Source: Desulfocurvus sp. (GTDB taxonomy: Bacteria > Desulfobacterota > Desulfovibrionia > Desulfovibrionales > Desulfovibrionaceae). From it: a stretch of DNA of 64,000 nt. Positions 33,013-50,330 of this stretch are shown here, piece by piece. Under the pieces are notes generated by a model that saw only the letters and a list, made by a program, of their open reading frames with translations, made no database searches and was not told where the DNA came from. Position 1 is the stretch's first letter. Every line of letters starts with the position of its first letter. A program made the translations under genes and the position numbers. The stretch lies in the NCBI GenBank assembly GCA_020692325.1, contig JAIMKR010000010.1, forward strand, positions 1-64,000, in the 5' to 3' direction.

Positions 33013-35283
33013 ATGCAACAGAGTTACACGATTGGCCTTGCAGGCAATCCGAACTGCGGCAAGACCACCATGTTCAACGCCCTCACCGGCTCCCACCAGC
33101 ACGTGGGCAACTGGCCGGGCGTCACAGTGGAGAAAAAAATTGGCAAGATTCACGCCGAGGACGTGTCGCTGGACATCGTCGACCTGCCCGGAACCTATTC
33201 GCTCACCGCCTACTCCGAGGAGGAGAAGGCGGCGCGAAATTTCCTCACCGACGACCATCCCGACGCCGTCATCAACGTTCTGAACGCCGACTGCCTGGAA
33301 CGCAACCTGTATCTGGCCATTCAGATCATGGAGCTGGGCGTGCCGCTCATTCTCGCCCTGAACATGATGGACGAGGTGCGCAAGGCCGGCAAAGACATCG
33401 ACGTGCCCCTGCTGACGAAGCTCATGGGCTGCCCGGCCGTCGAGACAGTCGCCCGCGCCGGCGTGGGCAAGCGCGAACTCATCGCCGAGGCGCTGCGCGT
33501 GGCCAGCGAAAAAGGCGGGCACGCGGAACCTCTGCGCATCACATACGGGCCGGACCTGGACCCCGTGCTCGCGGAGATGGAGCAACTCATTGCCGACGCG
33601 CGCTTCCTGGCCGAGAAAGGCCCCGCCCGCTGGGTCGGCATCAAGTATCTGGAGGGCGACGCCTCCGTGGTGCGCCACGGCCGCGAGCGTGACACCGGGC
33701 TCTCCCGCAAGCTGGAGGCCTTGGTGGAGAAGGTGTCACAACATTTGCAGGCGACACTCGGGGCCTCGCCGGAAGGCATCATCGCCGACTACCGCTACGG
33801 CTATCTCATGGGCATCGCCAAGAAGGTGGTGCGCTACCCGAACATCAACGCCGAACGCATCCGCCTTTCCGACCGCATGGACCGGGTGCTGACGCATCAG
33901 CTGGCCGGCCCGGTCATCATGGCGCTGGTCATCTACCTTCTGTACATCATAACCTTCGCCCTGGGCAAATTCCCCATGGACTGGCTGGACGCCGGCTTCG
34001 GCTGGCTTGGCGACACGGTCAAAAGCACCATGAGCGACGGCCTGCTGCGCTCGCTCATCGCGGATGGAGCCATCGCCGGCGTGGGCGGCGTCATCGGCTT
34101 CGTGCCGCTCATCATGATCATGTTCTTCCTGCTCTCCGCCCTGGAGGACTCCGGCTACATCGCGCGCATGGCCTACATGCTCGACCGTGTGTTCCGCATC
34201 TTCGGCCTGCACGGCACGAGCGTTTTGCCGTTCATCATCTCCGGCGGCATCGCCGGCGGCTGCGCGGTGCCAGGCGTCATGGCCACGCGCACCCTGCGCA
34301 GCCCCAAGGAAAAGCTGGCCACCCTGCTCGTCTCGCCCTTCATGACATGTGGGGCCAAGGTGCCGGTGTTTCTGATGCTGGCGGCGGCCTTCTTCCCCGG
34401 AGCCGAGGCCAGGGTGATGACCCTGGTGACGCTGGCCGCCTGGGTGGCCGCCATGCTGGTGGCCAAGCTGCTGCGCAGCACCGTGATCAAGGGCGAAAGC
34501 ACACCCTTCGTCATGGAACTGCCGCCCTACCGCATGCCCACCCTGCGGGGCCTGTGCATCCACACCTGGGAACGCTCCTGGCAGTATATCCGCAAGGCCG
34601 GCACGGTGATTCTGGGCATCTCCATCCTGCTATGGGCGGGCATGACCTTCCCCAGCCTGCCGGCCGACCAGGCCCGGGGCTTCGCGGACCGCATCGCCCG
34701 GGCGCAGGCTCTTGAGACAGCCCCTGCGGATGCAGCCCCTGCGGATGCAGCCCCTGCGGATGCAGCCCCTGCGGGTGGTTCTAAGGCGACGGCCGCCGCG
34801 CCAGCCGTGTCGAAGGACGCCAAGGGCGATGAGAAGGCCAAGAGCCCGGCGGTCCAGACCATCGAGGCCGAGCAGTCCGAGGCCCAGCTGCTCAACTCCT
34901 ACGCCGGCCGCGCCGGCATGGCTCTGGGCGCCATCACGTCTCCCGCCGGCTTCAACTGGCGCACGAACATCGCACTGCTCGGCGGCTTCGCGGCCAAGGA
35001 GGTCATCGTCTCCACGCTGGGCACGGCATACTCCCTGGGCAAGGTGGACGCCGAGGAATCGACCCCGCTTTCGGAAAAGATCGCCAAGGACGACAGCTTC
35101 AGCAAGGCGGCGGCCATCGCGCTCATCGCCTTCGTCATGCTCTACTCGCCCTGCTTCGTCACCCTCGTGGCCATGGGGCGGGAGGCCGGCTGGAAGTGGG
35201 CGGCCTTCGCCATGGGCTTCAACACGCTCCTGGCCTACGTGGTGGCCGTCTTCCTCTTCCAGATATCGCGCCTGCTGATCTGA
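33013..35283 (+). CDS. feoB: Ferrous iron transporter B with an Ala/Pro-rich insert
   Basis: A 756-aa Fe(II) permease with an N-terminal G domain: G1 GNPNCGKTT, G3 DLPGTYS, G4 NMMDE, then the helical GDI domain and a membrane part with two Gate motifs (IISGGIAGGCAVPGVMATRTL followed by MTCGAKVPVFLMLAAAFF; and the C-terminal LLGGFAAKEVIVSTLGTAYSLG, MLYSPCFVTLVAMGREAGW). Between about residues 557 and 635 lies an Ala/Pro/Lys-rich insert that contains a PADAA tandem repeat; FeoB proteins commonly vary here, but the repeat is unusual. The start at 33013 is preceded by GTGGAGTAGACGC. A strong terminator follows. Confidence 0.97.
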   Translation: MQQSYTIGLAGNPNCGKTTMFNALTGSHQHVGNWPGVTVEKKIGKIHAEDVSLDIVDLPGTYSLTAYSEEEKAARNFLTDDHPDAVINVLNADCLERNLYLAIQIMELGVPLILALNMMDEVRKAGKDIDVPLLTKLMGCPAVETVARAGVGKRELIAEALRVASEKGGHAEPLRITYGPDLDPVLAEMEQLIADARFLAEKGPARWVGIKYLEGDASVVRHGRERDTGLSRKLEALVEKVSQHLQATLGASPEGIIADYRYGYLMGIAKKVVRYPNINAERIRLSDRMDRVLTHQLAGPVIMALVIYLLYIITFALGKFPMDWLDAGFGWLGDTVKSTMSDGLLRSLIADGAIAGVGGVIGFVPLIMIMFFLLSALEDSGYIARMAYMLDRVFRIFGLHGTSVLPFIISGGIAGGCAVPGVMATRTLRSPKEKLATLLVSPFMTCGAKVPVFLMLAAAFFPGAEARVMTLVTLAAWVAAMLVAKLLRSTVIKGESTPFVMELPPYRMPTLRGLCIHTWERSWQYIRKAGTVILGISILLWAGMTFPSLPADQARGFADRIARAQALETAPADAAPADAAPADAAPAGGSKATAAAPAVSKDAKGDEKAKSPAVQTIEAEQSEAQLLNSYAGRAGMALGAITSPAGFNWRTNIALLGGFAAKEVIVSTLGTAYSLGKVDAEESTPLSEKIAKDDSFSKAAAIALIAFVMLYSPCFVTLVAMGREAGWKWAAFAMGFNTLLAYVVAVFLFQISRLLI
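34718..34774 (+). repeat. 15-bp tandem repeat inside feoB
   Basis: The unit CAGCCCCTGCGGATG occurs three times in perfect tandem, plus a fourth partial copy. It encodes APADA repeats in a non-conserved loop. Being a multiple of three, changes in copy number would keep the frame. Confidence 0.95.
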
Positions 35284-35345
35284 CGTGAACCCCCATCCCC
35301 CCTATGCCCGGTATCCGGTCCCCCCACGGGGCCGGTGCCGGGTGC

Positions 35346-35384
35346 GAAAGGCCGAAGGCGAACGCCTCTCCGGCCTTTCTTTTT
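35346..35384 (+). terminator. Terminator of the feo operon
   Basis: GAAAGGCCG pairs with CGGCCTTTC, with an inner GGCG/CGCC stem, followed by TTTTT. Confidence 0.9.
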
Positions 35385-35512
35385 GGCCACAAAGCGGTTA
35401 CGCAGGGCGATCGAGTCGTTTATCCGGCGCATTTCACGCCCCCCCGGTCTTCCCCGCCCCCGCGCGGGGAACCCGTCTTTTCGCCGGGGCCACCCGCAAC
35501 AGAGGAGAGCTC

Positions 35513-35902
35513 ATGTTCCTTGACCCGAAAGCCGTCCACACAGACGCCGCCCCCGCCGCCATCGGCCCATACAGCCAGGCCGTGACGAGCGCGGGGCTGA
35601 CCTTCGTCAGCGGCCAGCTTGGCGCCGACCCCGGGACCGGGGTTATTTCCGAGGATTTCGCCGAGCAGGTCCGGCAGGCCCTGACCAACCTCAAGACCAT
35701 CGTGGAGGCCGCGGGATCGGACATGACCCGTGTCGTCAGCGTGGACGCCTTCCTGCTCGACATGGGGAACTTCCAGGCGTTCAACGCGATCTACGCCGAA
35801 TTCTTCAAGGACCACCGCCCGGCGCGCGTCGTCGTGGCCGTCGCCGCGCTCCCGCGCGAGGCACAGGTGGAGGTCCGCTGCGTGGCCGCCCAAAGGGGCT
35901 AG
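35513..35902 (+). CDS. RidA family protein (2-iminobutanoate/2-iminopropanoate deaminase)
   Basis: A 129-aa YjgF/YER057c/UK114 protein. The start at 35513 follows GAGGAGAG. GPYSQAVTSAGLTFVSGQLGADP, AGSDMTRVVSVDAFLLDMGNFQAFNAIYAEFF and HRPARVVVAVAALPREAQVEVRCVA carry the active-site pattern, including the Arg of RPAR that binds the imine carboxylate. RidA hydrolyses reactive enamines and imines released by PLP enzymes. It is monocistronic, between two terminators. Confidence 0.93.
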   Translation: MFLDPKAVHTDAAPAAIGPYSQAVTSAGLTFVSGQLGADPGTGVISEDFAEQVRQALTNLKTIVEAAGSDMTRVVSVDAFLLDMGNFQAFNAIYAEFFKDHRPARVVVAVAALPREAQVEVRCVAAQRG

Positions 35903-35920
35903 GCCCGCCGTCTTCCGCAC

Positions 35921-35963
35921 AAAAAAACGGCCGTCCCGGATGCTCTCCAGGGCGGCCGTTTTT
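35921..35963 (+). terminator. Terminator of the RidA gene
   Basis: AAAAACGGCCGTCC pairs with GGGCGGCCGTTTTT; A-rich on the left and T-rich on the right, so it could work in both directions. Confidence 0.88.
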
Positions 35964-36192
35964 CGACTACGGCCCATCCGCTCCCAAGGGAGGGACGGAA
36001 GGACTCGCAAAGATGATGACGGGGACAGGCCCGGGGAAAAACGGGAAGAAAGGGAAATGCCCGCGATGAACGCGCGGAACACGTACCGTCCGCAAGACCG
36101 CTGACGGCGAACGCCAGTCGCCCGGACCCCGGACGGGGATCAGGCCGAAGGCCCGATCCGCCGCCCGAAGTCATGAACCGGCTGGAACCGGG

Positions 36193-36525
36193 CTAACAGC
36201 AGCAGCTGCCGCTGGACTCACCGCCGCCGCAACCGCCGGAACCGCAAGAGCCGCCGCCGGAGATGGGGTTCTCGGAATCAACGCTGAAGCCGTATTCGGT
36301 CATGTCGATGGAGATGGTGCCGGTCGCCTCGAGCAGGGTTTTCTCGGCGATGAGGGTGTAGCCGTTCGCCTCGAAGGACGAGTCACCGTCCTTGGCGTCG
36401 TCCAGGGCCAGGGAGAGCCGGGGACCGCAGCACCCGCCGGAAAGAAACACACGGATGGGGGACTTTTCCTTGTCTGCGAAGTAGCCGTCCAACTGCTGCT
36501 TGGCGGAATTGCTCAACGTGATCAT
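36193..36525 (-). CDS. HesB/IscA-like protein, Cys form, with Cys-rich tail
   Basis: A 110-aa protein from 36525 (MITLSNSAKQQLDGYF), with AGGAGT upstream; the longer track frame is not supported. It shows an IscA/HesB-like fold pattern with IRVFLSGGCCGPRLSLALDDAKDGD, then ISIDMTEYGFSVDSENP and a Gly/Cys-rich tail (GGSCGSGGCGGGE, ending CCC). Such proteins are thought to bind iron-sulfur clusters or metals. The neighbouring upstream gene is a paralogue with TGA at the Cys position. Both are on the minus strand with about 160 nt between them; a terminator in that gap suggests separate transcription. Confidence 0.88.
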   Translation of the reverse strand: MITLSNSAKQQLDGYFADKEKSPIRVFLSGGCCGPRLSLALDDAKDGDSSFEANGYTLIAEKTLLEATGTISIDMTEYGFSVDSENPISGGGSCGSGGCGGGESSGSCCC

Positions 36526-36619
36526 GGGAGACTCCTTTTTGCGCGTCGTCTGCGCGTGGTGTGGCGTGCGGCGTCGCCGTCGAACCGGCGGTCCCTCGCG
36601 CTCTCGCCCGGCGTCGCCC

Positions 36620-36661
36620 CGAAAAGGAAGGGGCGCCGCTCCGGTATGAAACGACGCCCCC
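36620..36661 (-). terminator. Terminator after the HesB-like selenoprotein gene
   Basis: On the minus strand GGGGGCGTCG pairs with CGGCGCCCC around a 13-nt loop, followed by TTCCTTTTC. It lies 26 nt past the stop codon. Confidence 0.6.
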
Positions 36662-36687
36662 ATATGCTCTCGTGTCGCGCGGGGCTC

Positions 36688-37014
36688 TCAGCCGCCGCAG
36701 CTCCCCGAGCTGCAGCCGCCGCCGCAACCTCCCCCGCCGCCACCGGCGATGGGGTTTTCCGACTCGACGGTGAACCCGTAAGGGGTCATGTCGATGCGGA
36801 TGGTTCCGGTCTGCTCCCGCAGGGCCCGCTCCACAATGAAGCTGTAGCCCAGCACGTCATAGGTGTCATCGTTCTCACGCGGCTCGTCCAGAGCCAGCGA
36901 AAGCCTCGGTCCGCTTCAACCCCCGGCGGCCAGGAAAACCCGGAGCGGGGATTTCTCCTTGTCCGCGAAGTACCCATCCAGCTGGGCCTTGGCGGATTCG
37001 GTCAGTTCAACCAT
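36688..37014 (-). CDS. HesB/IscA-like selenoprotein (in-frame TGA read as selenocysteine)
   Basis: Not in the ORF track. From the ATG at 37014 (AAGGAGG 7 nt upstream) the frame reads MVELTESAKAQLDGYFADKE..., meets TGA at 36918-36916, and continues in the same frame to the TGA at 36690-36688 (108 residues). The paralogue at 36193-36525 aligns throughout: LRVFLAAGG-U-SGPRLSLALDE here against IRVFLSGGCCGPRLSLALDD there, and IRIDMTPYGFTVESENPI against ISIDMTEYGFSVDSENPI. The sequence stays coding after the TGA, so this is not a truncation, and the TGA sits at a conserved Cys. A SECIS-like hairpin follows at 36878-36899. HesB-like Sec proteins are known from bacterial selenoproteome surveys. The tail is Gly/Cys-rich. 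A sequencing error or a young pseudogene remains possible. Confidence 0.82.
36878..36899 (-). promoter_or_regulatory. Bacterial SECIS-like element
   Basis: Starting 16 nt after the UGA, the minus-strand RNA reads CGC-U-GGCUC-UGGAC-GAGCC-GCG. The CGC/GCG and GGCUC/GAGCC stems flank a bulged U, and the loop contains GG. A bulged U below an apical loop with G residues is the SelB-binding feature of the E. coli fdhF SECIS, and the distance fits bacterial rules. Confidence 0.7.
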
Positions 37015-37209
37015 GCAATGCCTCCTTGAACGCATTATGGGAAGGTCAGGCGAAAATAAGGGCCCCCCTGGGGTTTGTCAAATGAGTGAGGACCCGCACC
37101 ACCCGTTGACCCAGCTCGCGCTCTGGGCTACAACGCAGTGAAGCGGCAGGAGATTTTTTCGCCGCGTGGGGAATGTTCCCCCCCAGGCGTTTTTTCCGCG
37201 AGGCAGCTC

Positions 37210-37785
37210 ATGAGCACCAAGGATCTAATTCTCTCGACCGCCAAGGACATGATTTCCGAGGTCGGCTTCCACAAGATGACCACGGCCAATCTGGCCCGCC
37301 GCGCCGAAATTTCCGAAGGCACGATCTATCGCCACTTCGAGAGCAAGGAGGACATCCTCCAGCACATCCTCGACAACTTCGACGAAAAGTACCAGCAACT
37401 CGCGGGGCAGTGCCGCGCCCGCATGAGCCACAACGAACTGTCCATCGAGGACTTGCTGGGCAGCCACTTCGCCTTTGTGGACGCCAACTCGGCCGACATA
37501 AAGATCGTCCTCGGCACTTACAGCATCCTGGACCTCACGCGGCGCTCCATGGCCCGGTTCATCGAACGCATGCGCGGCCTGTTCGAGGAATTCCTCACCC
37601 GTGGCATGGCGCGTGGCACGGTGCGCGGCGTGGCCGTGCACGACACGGGCATGATCATCGCCAACATGTTTTTCGGCCTCATGCGCATCAAACTCTACTG
37701 GCCGGAATACCCCGATTTCTCCGCCGAGGCCGTGGACTTCTGCCGCCGAAGCCTCATCTTCGTCGAGGAGAAGGAGCGGTCATGA
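37210..37785 (+). CDS. TetR family transcriptional regulator
   Basis: A 191-aa repressor-type protein from the ATG at 37210. The N-terminal HTH is plain: ILSTAKDMISEVGFHKMTTANLARRAEISEGTIYRHFESKEDIL. The all-helical ligand-binding part is unspecific. Its stop overlaps the ATG of pyrR by 4 nt, so it is the first gene of an operon and may regulate it. The effector is unknown. Confidence 0.92.
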   Translation: MSTKDLILSTAKDMISEVGFHKMTTANLARRAEISEGTIYRHFESKEDILQHILDNFDEKYQQLAGQCRARMSHNELSIEDLLGSHFAFVDANSADIKIVLGTYSILDLTRRSMARFIERMRGLFEEFLTRGMARGTVRGVAVHDTGMIIANMFFGLMRIKLYWPEYPDFSAEAVDFCRRSLIFVEEKERS

Positions 37786-38318
37786 GCGAACGCACGCTGC
37801 TCACCGCGAGCGAAATGTCCCGCACCCTGGAACGCCTGGCTTCCGAGGTGGTGGAACGCCGGGCCGAGGAGGCCCCCCTCGTGCTCGTGGGCATTCAGCG
37901 CCGCGGCGTCGATCTGGCCCACCGGCTCAAAACGCTGCTGGACGAACGCCTGCCCGCGCCAGTGATCCCGGGAATGCTCGACATCAACCTCTATCGCGAC
38001 GACTGGAGCAGCCTGGGAAAGACCCCGGCCATCAGCAGCACGAAAATTCCCGACGTCGAGGGCAAGACCGTCATCCTCGTGGACGACGTGCTTTTTTCCG
38101 GCCGCACCACGCGCGCCGCGCTGGAGGCCATCCTCGACTTCGGCCGGCCCCGGCGCGTGGAGCTGCTCGTGCTGGTGGATCGCGGTCACCGCGAGCTGCC
38201 CATCCAGGCAGACTACGTGGGCAAGCGCGTCAACACCTCCAGCGCGGAGCGGGTCGATGTGCTCATAAACGAACGCGACGGGCAGGATAAAGTCATCCTG
38301 CGCGGCCAGTCCGCCTGA
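37782..38318 (+). CDS. pyrR: Pyrimidine regulatory protein / uracil phosphoribosyltransferase
   Basis: A 178-aa type I phosphoribosyltransferase. LLTASEMSRTLERLASEVVER, LVLVGIQRRGVDLAHRL, MLDINLYRDDW, the PRPP loop VILVDDVLFSGRTTRAAL, and LVLVDRGHRELPIQADYVGK match PyrR throughout. In Firmicutes it binds pyr mRNA; in other phyla it may act only as an enzyme. No pyr biosynthetic gene or PyrR-binding leader is visible here. GAAGGAGCGG lies before the ATG. Confidence 0.95.
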   Translation: MSERTLLTASEMSRTLERLASEVVERRAEEAPLVLVGIQRRGVDLAHRLKTLLDERLPAPVIPGMLDINLYRDDWSSLGKTPAISSTKIPDVEGKTVILVDDVLFSGRTTRAALEAILDFGRPRRVELLVLVDRGHRELPIQADYVGKRVNTSSAERVDVLINERDGQDKVILRGQSA

Positions 38319-38349
38319 CATCCCCCATCCCCTTACGAAGGTTCCCTCC

Positions 38350-38946
38350 ATGCTCCCGGAACAACACGCACCGCATTTCCTCGCGCCCGACGCGCCCCGA
38401 GACATCGACGCGGCCACCCCCCTGCCCCGCCTGTGGGAGGGGGGCTGCGTCAGCCTCATCGGCATGGCCGCGGCCGGCAAGAGCACCCTGGGCCGCCTGC
38501 TGGCCGAAAAACTCGGCTGGGCGCATTTGGACACCGACCACATGATCGAGGCCTTCTACGGCCTGCCCCTGCAGGAGGTCCTCGACGGCATGGGCCTCGA
38601 ACGGTTCATCAAGGCCGAGGAGGACATCGTCTCCCTGCTCGGCGTGCGCCGGGCGGTCATCTCCACCGGGGGCAGCGTGGTCTACGGCCCCAGGGCCGTG
38701 GCCCGGCTGAAGCTGCTGGGTCCCGTGGTGCACCTGGACGTGAGCCTGCAGAATTTTCTCAAGCGCGTGGGCGACGGCGGCAATCGCGGTCTGGCCATCG
38801 CCCCGGGTGCGACCCTGTCCGATCTGTACGAGGAACGTCAGCCGCTTTACCGCGCCGCCGCGGACTTCACTCTGAACACCGACTCGCCGGACCAGCACGA
38901 CACGCTCGCGCGCCTGCTGGCCTGGCTCACGGAGAATCCGGCATGA
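38350..38946 (+). CDS. Shikimate kinase-like P-loop kinase
   Basis: A 198-aa protein with GAAGGTTCCCTCC before the ATG. After a 35-residue N-terminal extension, VSLIGMAAAGKSTLGRLLAEKLGW is the P loop, LDTDHMIEAFYG has the shikimate-type Asp pair, VISTGGSVVYG the GG loop, and LYEERQPLYRAAADFTLNT the lid and substrate Arg region. The P loop has Ala where shikimate kinases often have GxGK. The typical FxRxxE segment after the Asp is altered to LERFIKAEEDI, so it may phosphorylate something other than shikimate. Gene overlap with the next ORF is ATGA. Confidence 0.75.
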   Translation: MLPEQHAPHFLAPDAPRDIDAATPLPRLWEGGCVSLIGMAAAGKSTLGRLLAEKLGWAHLDTDHMIEAFYGLPLQEVLDGMGLERFIKAEEDIVSLLGVRRAVISTGGSVVYGPRAVARLKLLGPVVHLDVSLQNFLKRVGDGGNRGLAIAPGATLSDLYEERQPLYRAAADFTLNTDSPDQHDTLARLLAWLTENPA

Positions 38947-39539
38947 AAAACAAACTCAAAAACCCGGTGCTGCGCCGCCTGCACGAACTCTACAAACGCA
39001 TGGACCAGGCCTACGTCGAAACCGCCGGGGCGCTCGGCCTCTCCTGCGCCGGCTGCACGGACAACTGCTGCGAGACGCCCTTCAGCCACCACACTTACAT
39101 CGAGTGGCTGGACCTGTCCCGGGCCATATCCGCCCTGCCAGAGGCCCGGCTGAACGAAGTGCGCCACAATGCCGAGGAGTGGCTGCGTGTCCAGCGCGGC
39201 AGTATGCCGGGCGTGATCCCGCGCGTGCCCTGCCCCCTTTCCGTGCCCACGGAGTCCGGGCTCGGCTGCGGGCTGTACGAGCACCGGCCCATGGTCTGCC
39301 GGTTGCATGGCGTGCCCACGTACCTCGTCCGACCGGACGGCGCGCGGCTGTCCTTCCCCGGCTGCGAGCACGCGCAGGAGCTGGCCAAGACCAAGCCGGA
39401 CGCCGCCCTCGACCGCACCATGCTGCTGGCCGACCTGGCCCGGCTGGAGATGGACCTCGCTGGCGGCGTGCGCGGCGGCAGGCCCAGGGTGAACCTGAGC
39501 ATCGCCGAGATCATCCTCGTGGGGCCGCCGACCCTCTAA
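38943..39539 (+). CDS. YkgJ family cysteine cluster protein
   Basis: A 198-aa protein beginning in the overlap with the kinase gene. The Cys pattern CAGCTDNCCETPF, then PCPLSVPTESGLGCGLYEHRPMVCRLHGVPTYL, is that of the zinc- or iron-chelating YkgJ family (CxxCxxxCC...C...YxxRPxxCR). A further Cys occurs in FPGCEH. Function in this family is unsettled. It ends the TetR-pyrR-kinase cluster and is followed by a terminator about 100 nt on. Confidence 0.85.
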   Translation: MKNKLKNPVLRRLHELYKRMDQAYVETAGALGLSCAGCTDNCCETPFSHHTYIEWLDLSRAISALPEARLNEVRHNAEEWLRVQRGSMPGVIPRVPCPLSVPTESGLGCGLYEHRPMVCRLHGVPTYLVRPDGARLSFPGCEHAQELAKTKPDAALDRTMLLADLARLEMDLAGGVRGGRPRVNLSIAEIILVGPPTL

Positions 39540-39640
39540 CCATCGGGGCGACACGAAGTTGTTCACGACTTGCCCTGATTCGGCCGATGGACGCTTTGTT
39601 GTGTAATTCCATGTGATTTCGACGGAAGTCGTCTTCATGA

Positions 39641-39667
39641 AGCCAGCGGGGCGACTCGCTGGCTTTT
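39641..39667 (+). terminator. Terminator after the YkgJ-family gene
   Basis: AGCCAGCG pairs with CGCTGGCT around an 8-nt loop, running into TTTTTT. Confidence 0.88.
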
Positions 39668-39957
39668 TTCGTCCCGGCTGGACGGCTCCGTCGCCGATCC
39701 GGGCCTCGCGTCCCGGACGCGGGCCAGTCCCCCAGCCCTCGTCGGCGAACCCCGCCGAGCGACCGCGGAGGGGCGGTGCGGAGAACCAGAATCCGACCCG
39801 CCCACCGATCGAGGCCGATCGGAATCCACCACGACGCATCCACCTTTCCCATATAAATTGTTGAACACGCCGCCAGCTCGGTATATGGGTACAGGTAGCC
39901 TTTCCCCCTTGGCGAATAACGACGCGCGCCCCGGCGGCCTTCGATCAGGAGCCACAC
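39668..39957 (+). promoter_or_regulatory. Leader region of the giant sensor operon with an inverted repeat
   Basis: Within this gap an exact inverted repeat CCCATATA...TATATGGG (39848-39889, 26-nt spacer) lies 70-110 nt before the start codon, in the only AT-rich part. TATAAA at 39852 could be a -10 box, but I see no good -35. The rest is GC-rich without features. YkgJ to sensor gene is 418 nt in all. Confidence 0.4.
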
Positions 39958-45630
<5,673 letters not shown>

Positions 45631-45655
45631 GGCCCACCAAGGGCGAGGAGGAGAC

Positions 45656-46524
45656 ATGCGCAACCGACTGGCGCTGGGCGCGGTGCTGACCATCGCGGCG
45701 CTTCTGGCGGCCGGCTTTCTCGTCGCGCGTCTGTCCGGCGGCGACGACTCCCTCGAACGACTCAAGCGGGCGGACGTCATCCGCGTCGGATACGCGGTGG
45801 AGGCCCCGCACGCCTTCCTCACCCCCAAAGGACAGGTCACCGGCCAGTCGCCGGAACTGGCGCGGCTCGTGATCGCGCGGCTGGGCATCGGCCGCGTCAA
45901 CTGGAGGCTGATGGAATTCTCGCAGCTCCTCGACGCACTGGAGCGCGGCCACATCGACGTCATCGCCGCGGGCATGTACATCACGCCCGAGCGGGCGCAG
46001 CGCGCGACCTTCTCCGAACCCATCTTTCACGCCTCGCAAGGGCTGCTCGTGGCGCGCGGCAATCCGCATGGACTGCACTCCTACGAGGACTTGCGGACCG
46101 ATCCCACCCTGCGAGCGGCAGTGCTGGCCGGCGCGGTGGAGGAAAAAATGCTGCGACGCATGGGCGTTGCCGACCAGCAGCTGGTCGAGGTGCCCGACGC
46201 CTCCACCGGCAAGGTGGCCGTGGAGACCGGCATGGCCGACGCCCTGGCCCTTTCCGCACCCACCATCGCCTGGATGGCCGGCCGCGAGCAGCTCGGCAAG
46301 ACCGAACAGGCCGAGCCCTTCCGGCAGCCGGAGCCCGCCGTGCGGCGTGATTACGGCTACGGGGCCTTCGTCTTCCCAAAAAACGATCGGAAATTTGTGG
46401 ACGCCTGGAACAAGGAGCAACGCACGGTGATGGAACGACCGGAATTCAAGACGATAATGGACGCGTTCGGCTTTCTGCCCGCGGATTATCCGGGTGACGC
46501 GGCGACCAGCGAGATTCTGCACCA

Positions 46525-46528
<4 letters not shown>
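45656..46528 (+). CDS. Periplasmic amino-acid-type binding protein (family 3), sensor-associated
   Basis: A 290-aa protein with GAGGAGGAGAC before the ATG. A hydrophobic N-terminus (LALGAVLTIAALLAAGFLVARL) without a lipobox Cys is a signal peptide or anchor. The SBP_bac_3 domain follows: ADVIRVGYAVEAPHAFLTPKGQVTGQSPELARLVIARLG, LDALERGHIDVIAAGMYITPERAQRATFSEPI, and a C-terminal lobe with YGYGAFVFPKNDRKFVDAWNKE, like ectoine- or cystine-type binders. No ABC permease or ATPase accompanies it; instead it overlaps a membrane hybrid kinase gene by ATGA. I infer that it delivers ligand to that kinase. Confidence 0.88.
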
Positions 46529-50277
<3,749 letters not shown>

Positions 50278-50330
50278 ACCCAAGGAAGATCATTCAACCC
50301 GAACGCCCCCATGAGGGAGGAGGAAGCCGC

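Noticed and set aside
36786-36977. 63-aa minus-strand ORF in the selenoprotein region
   Set aside because: Wrong frame. The frame with ribosome binding site, paralogue alignment and TGA is the coding one.
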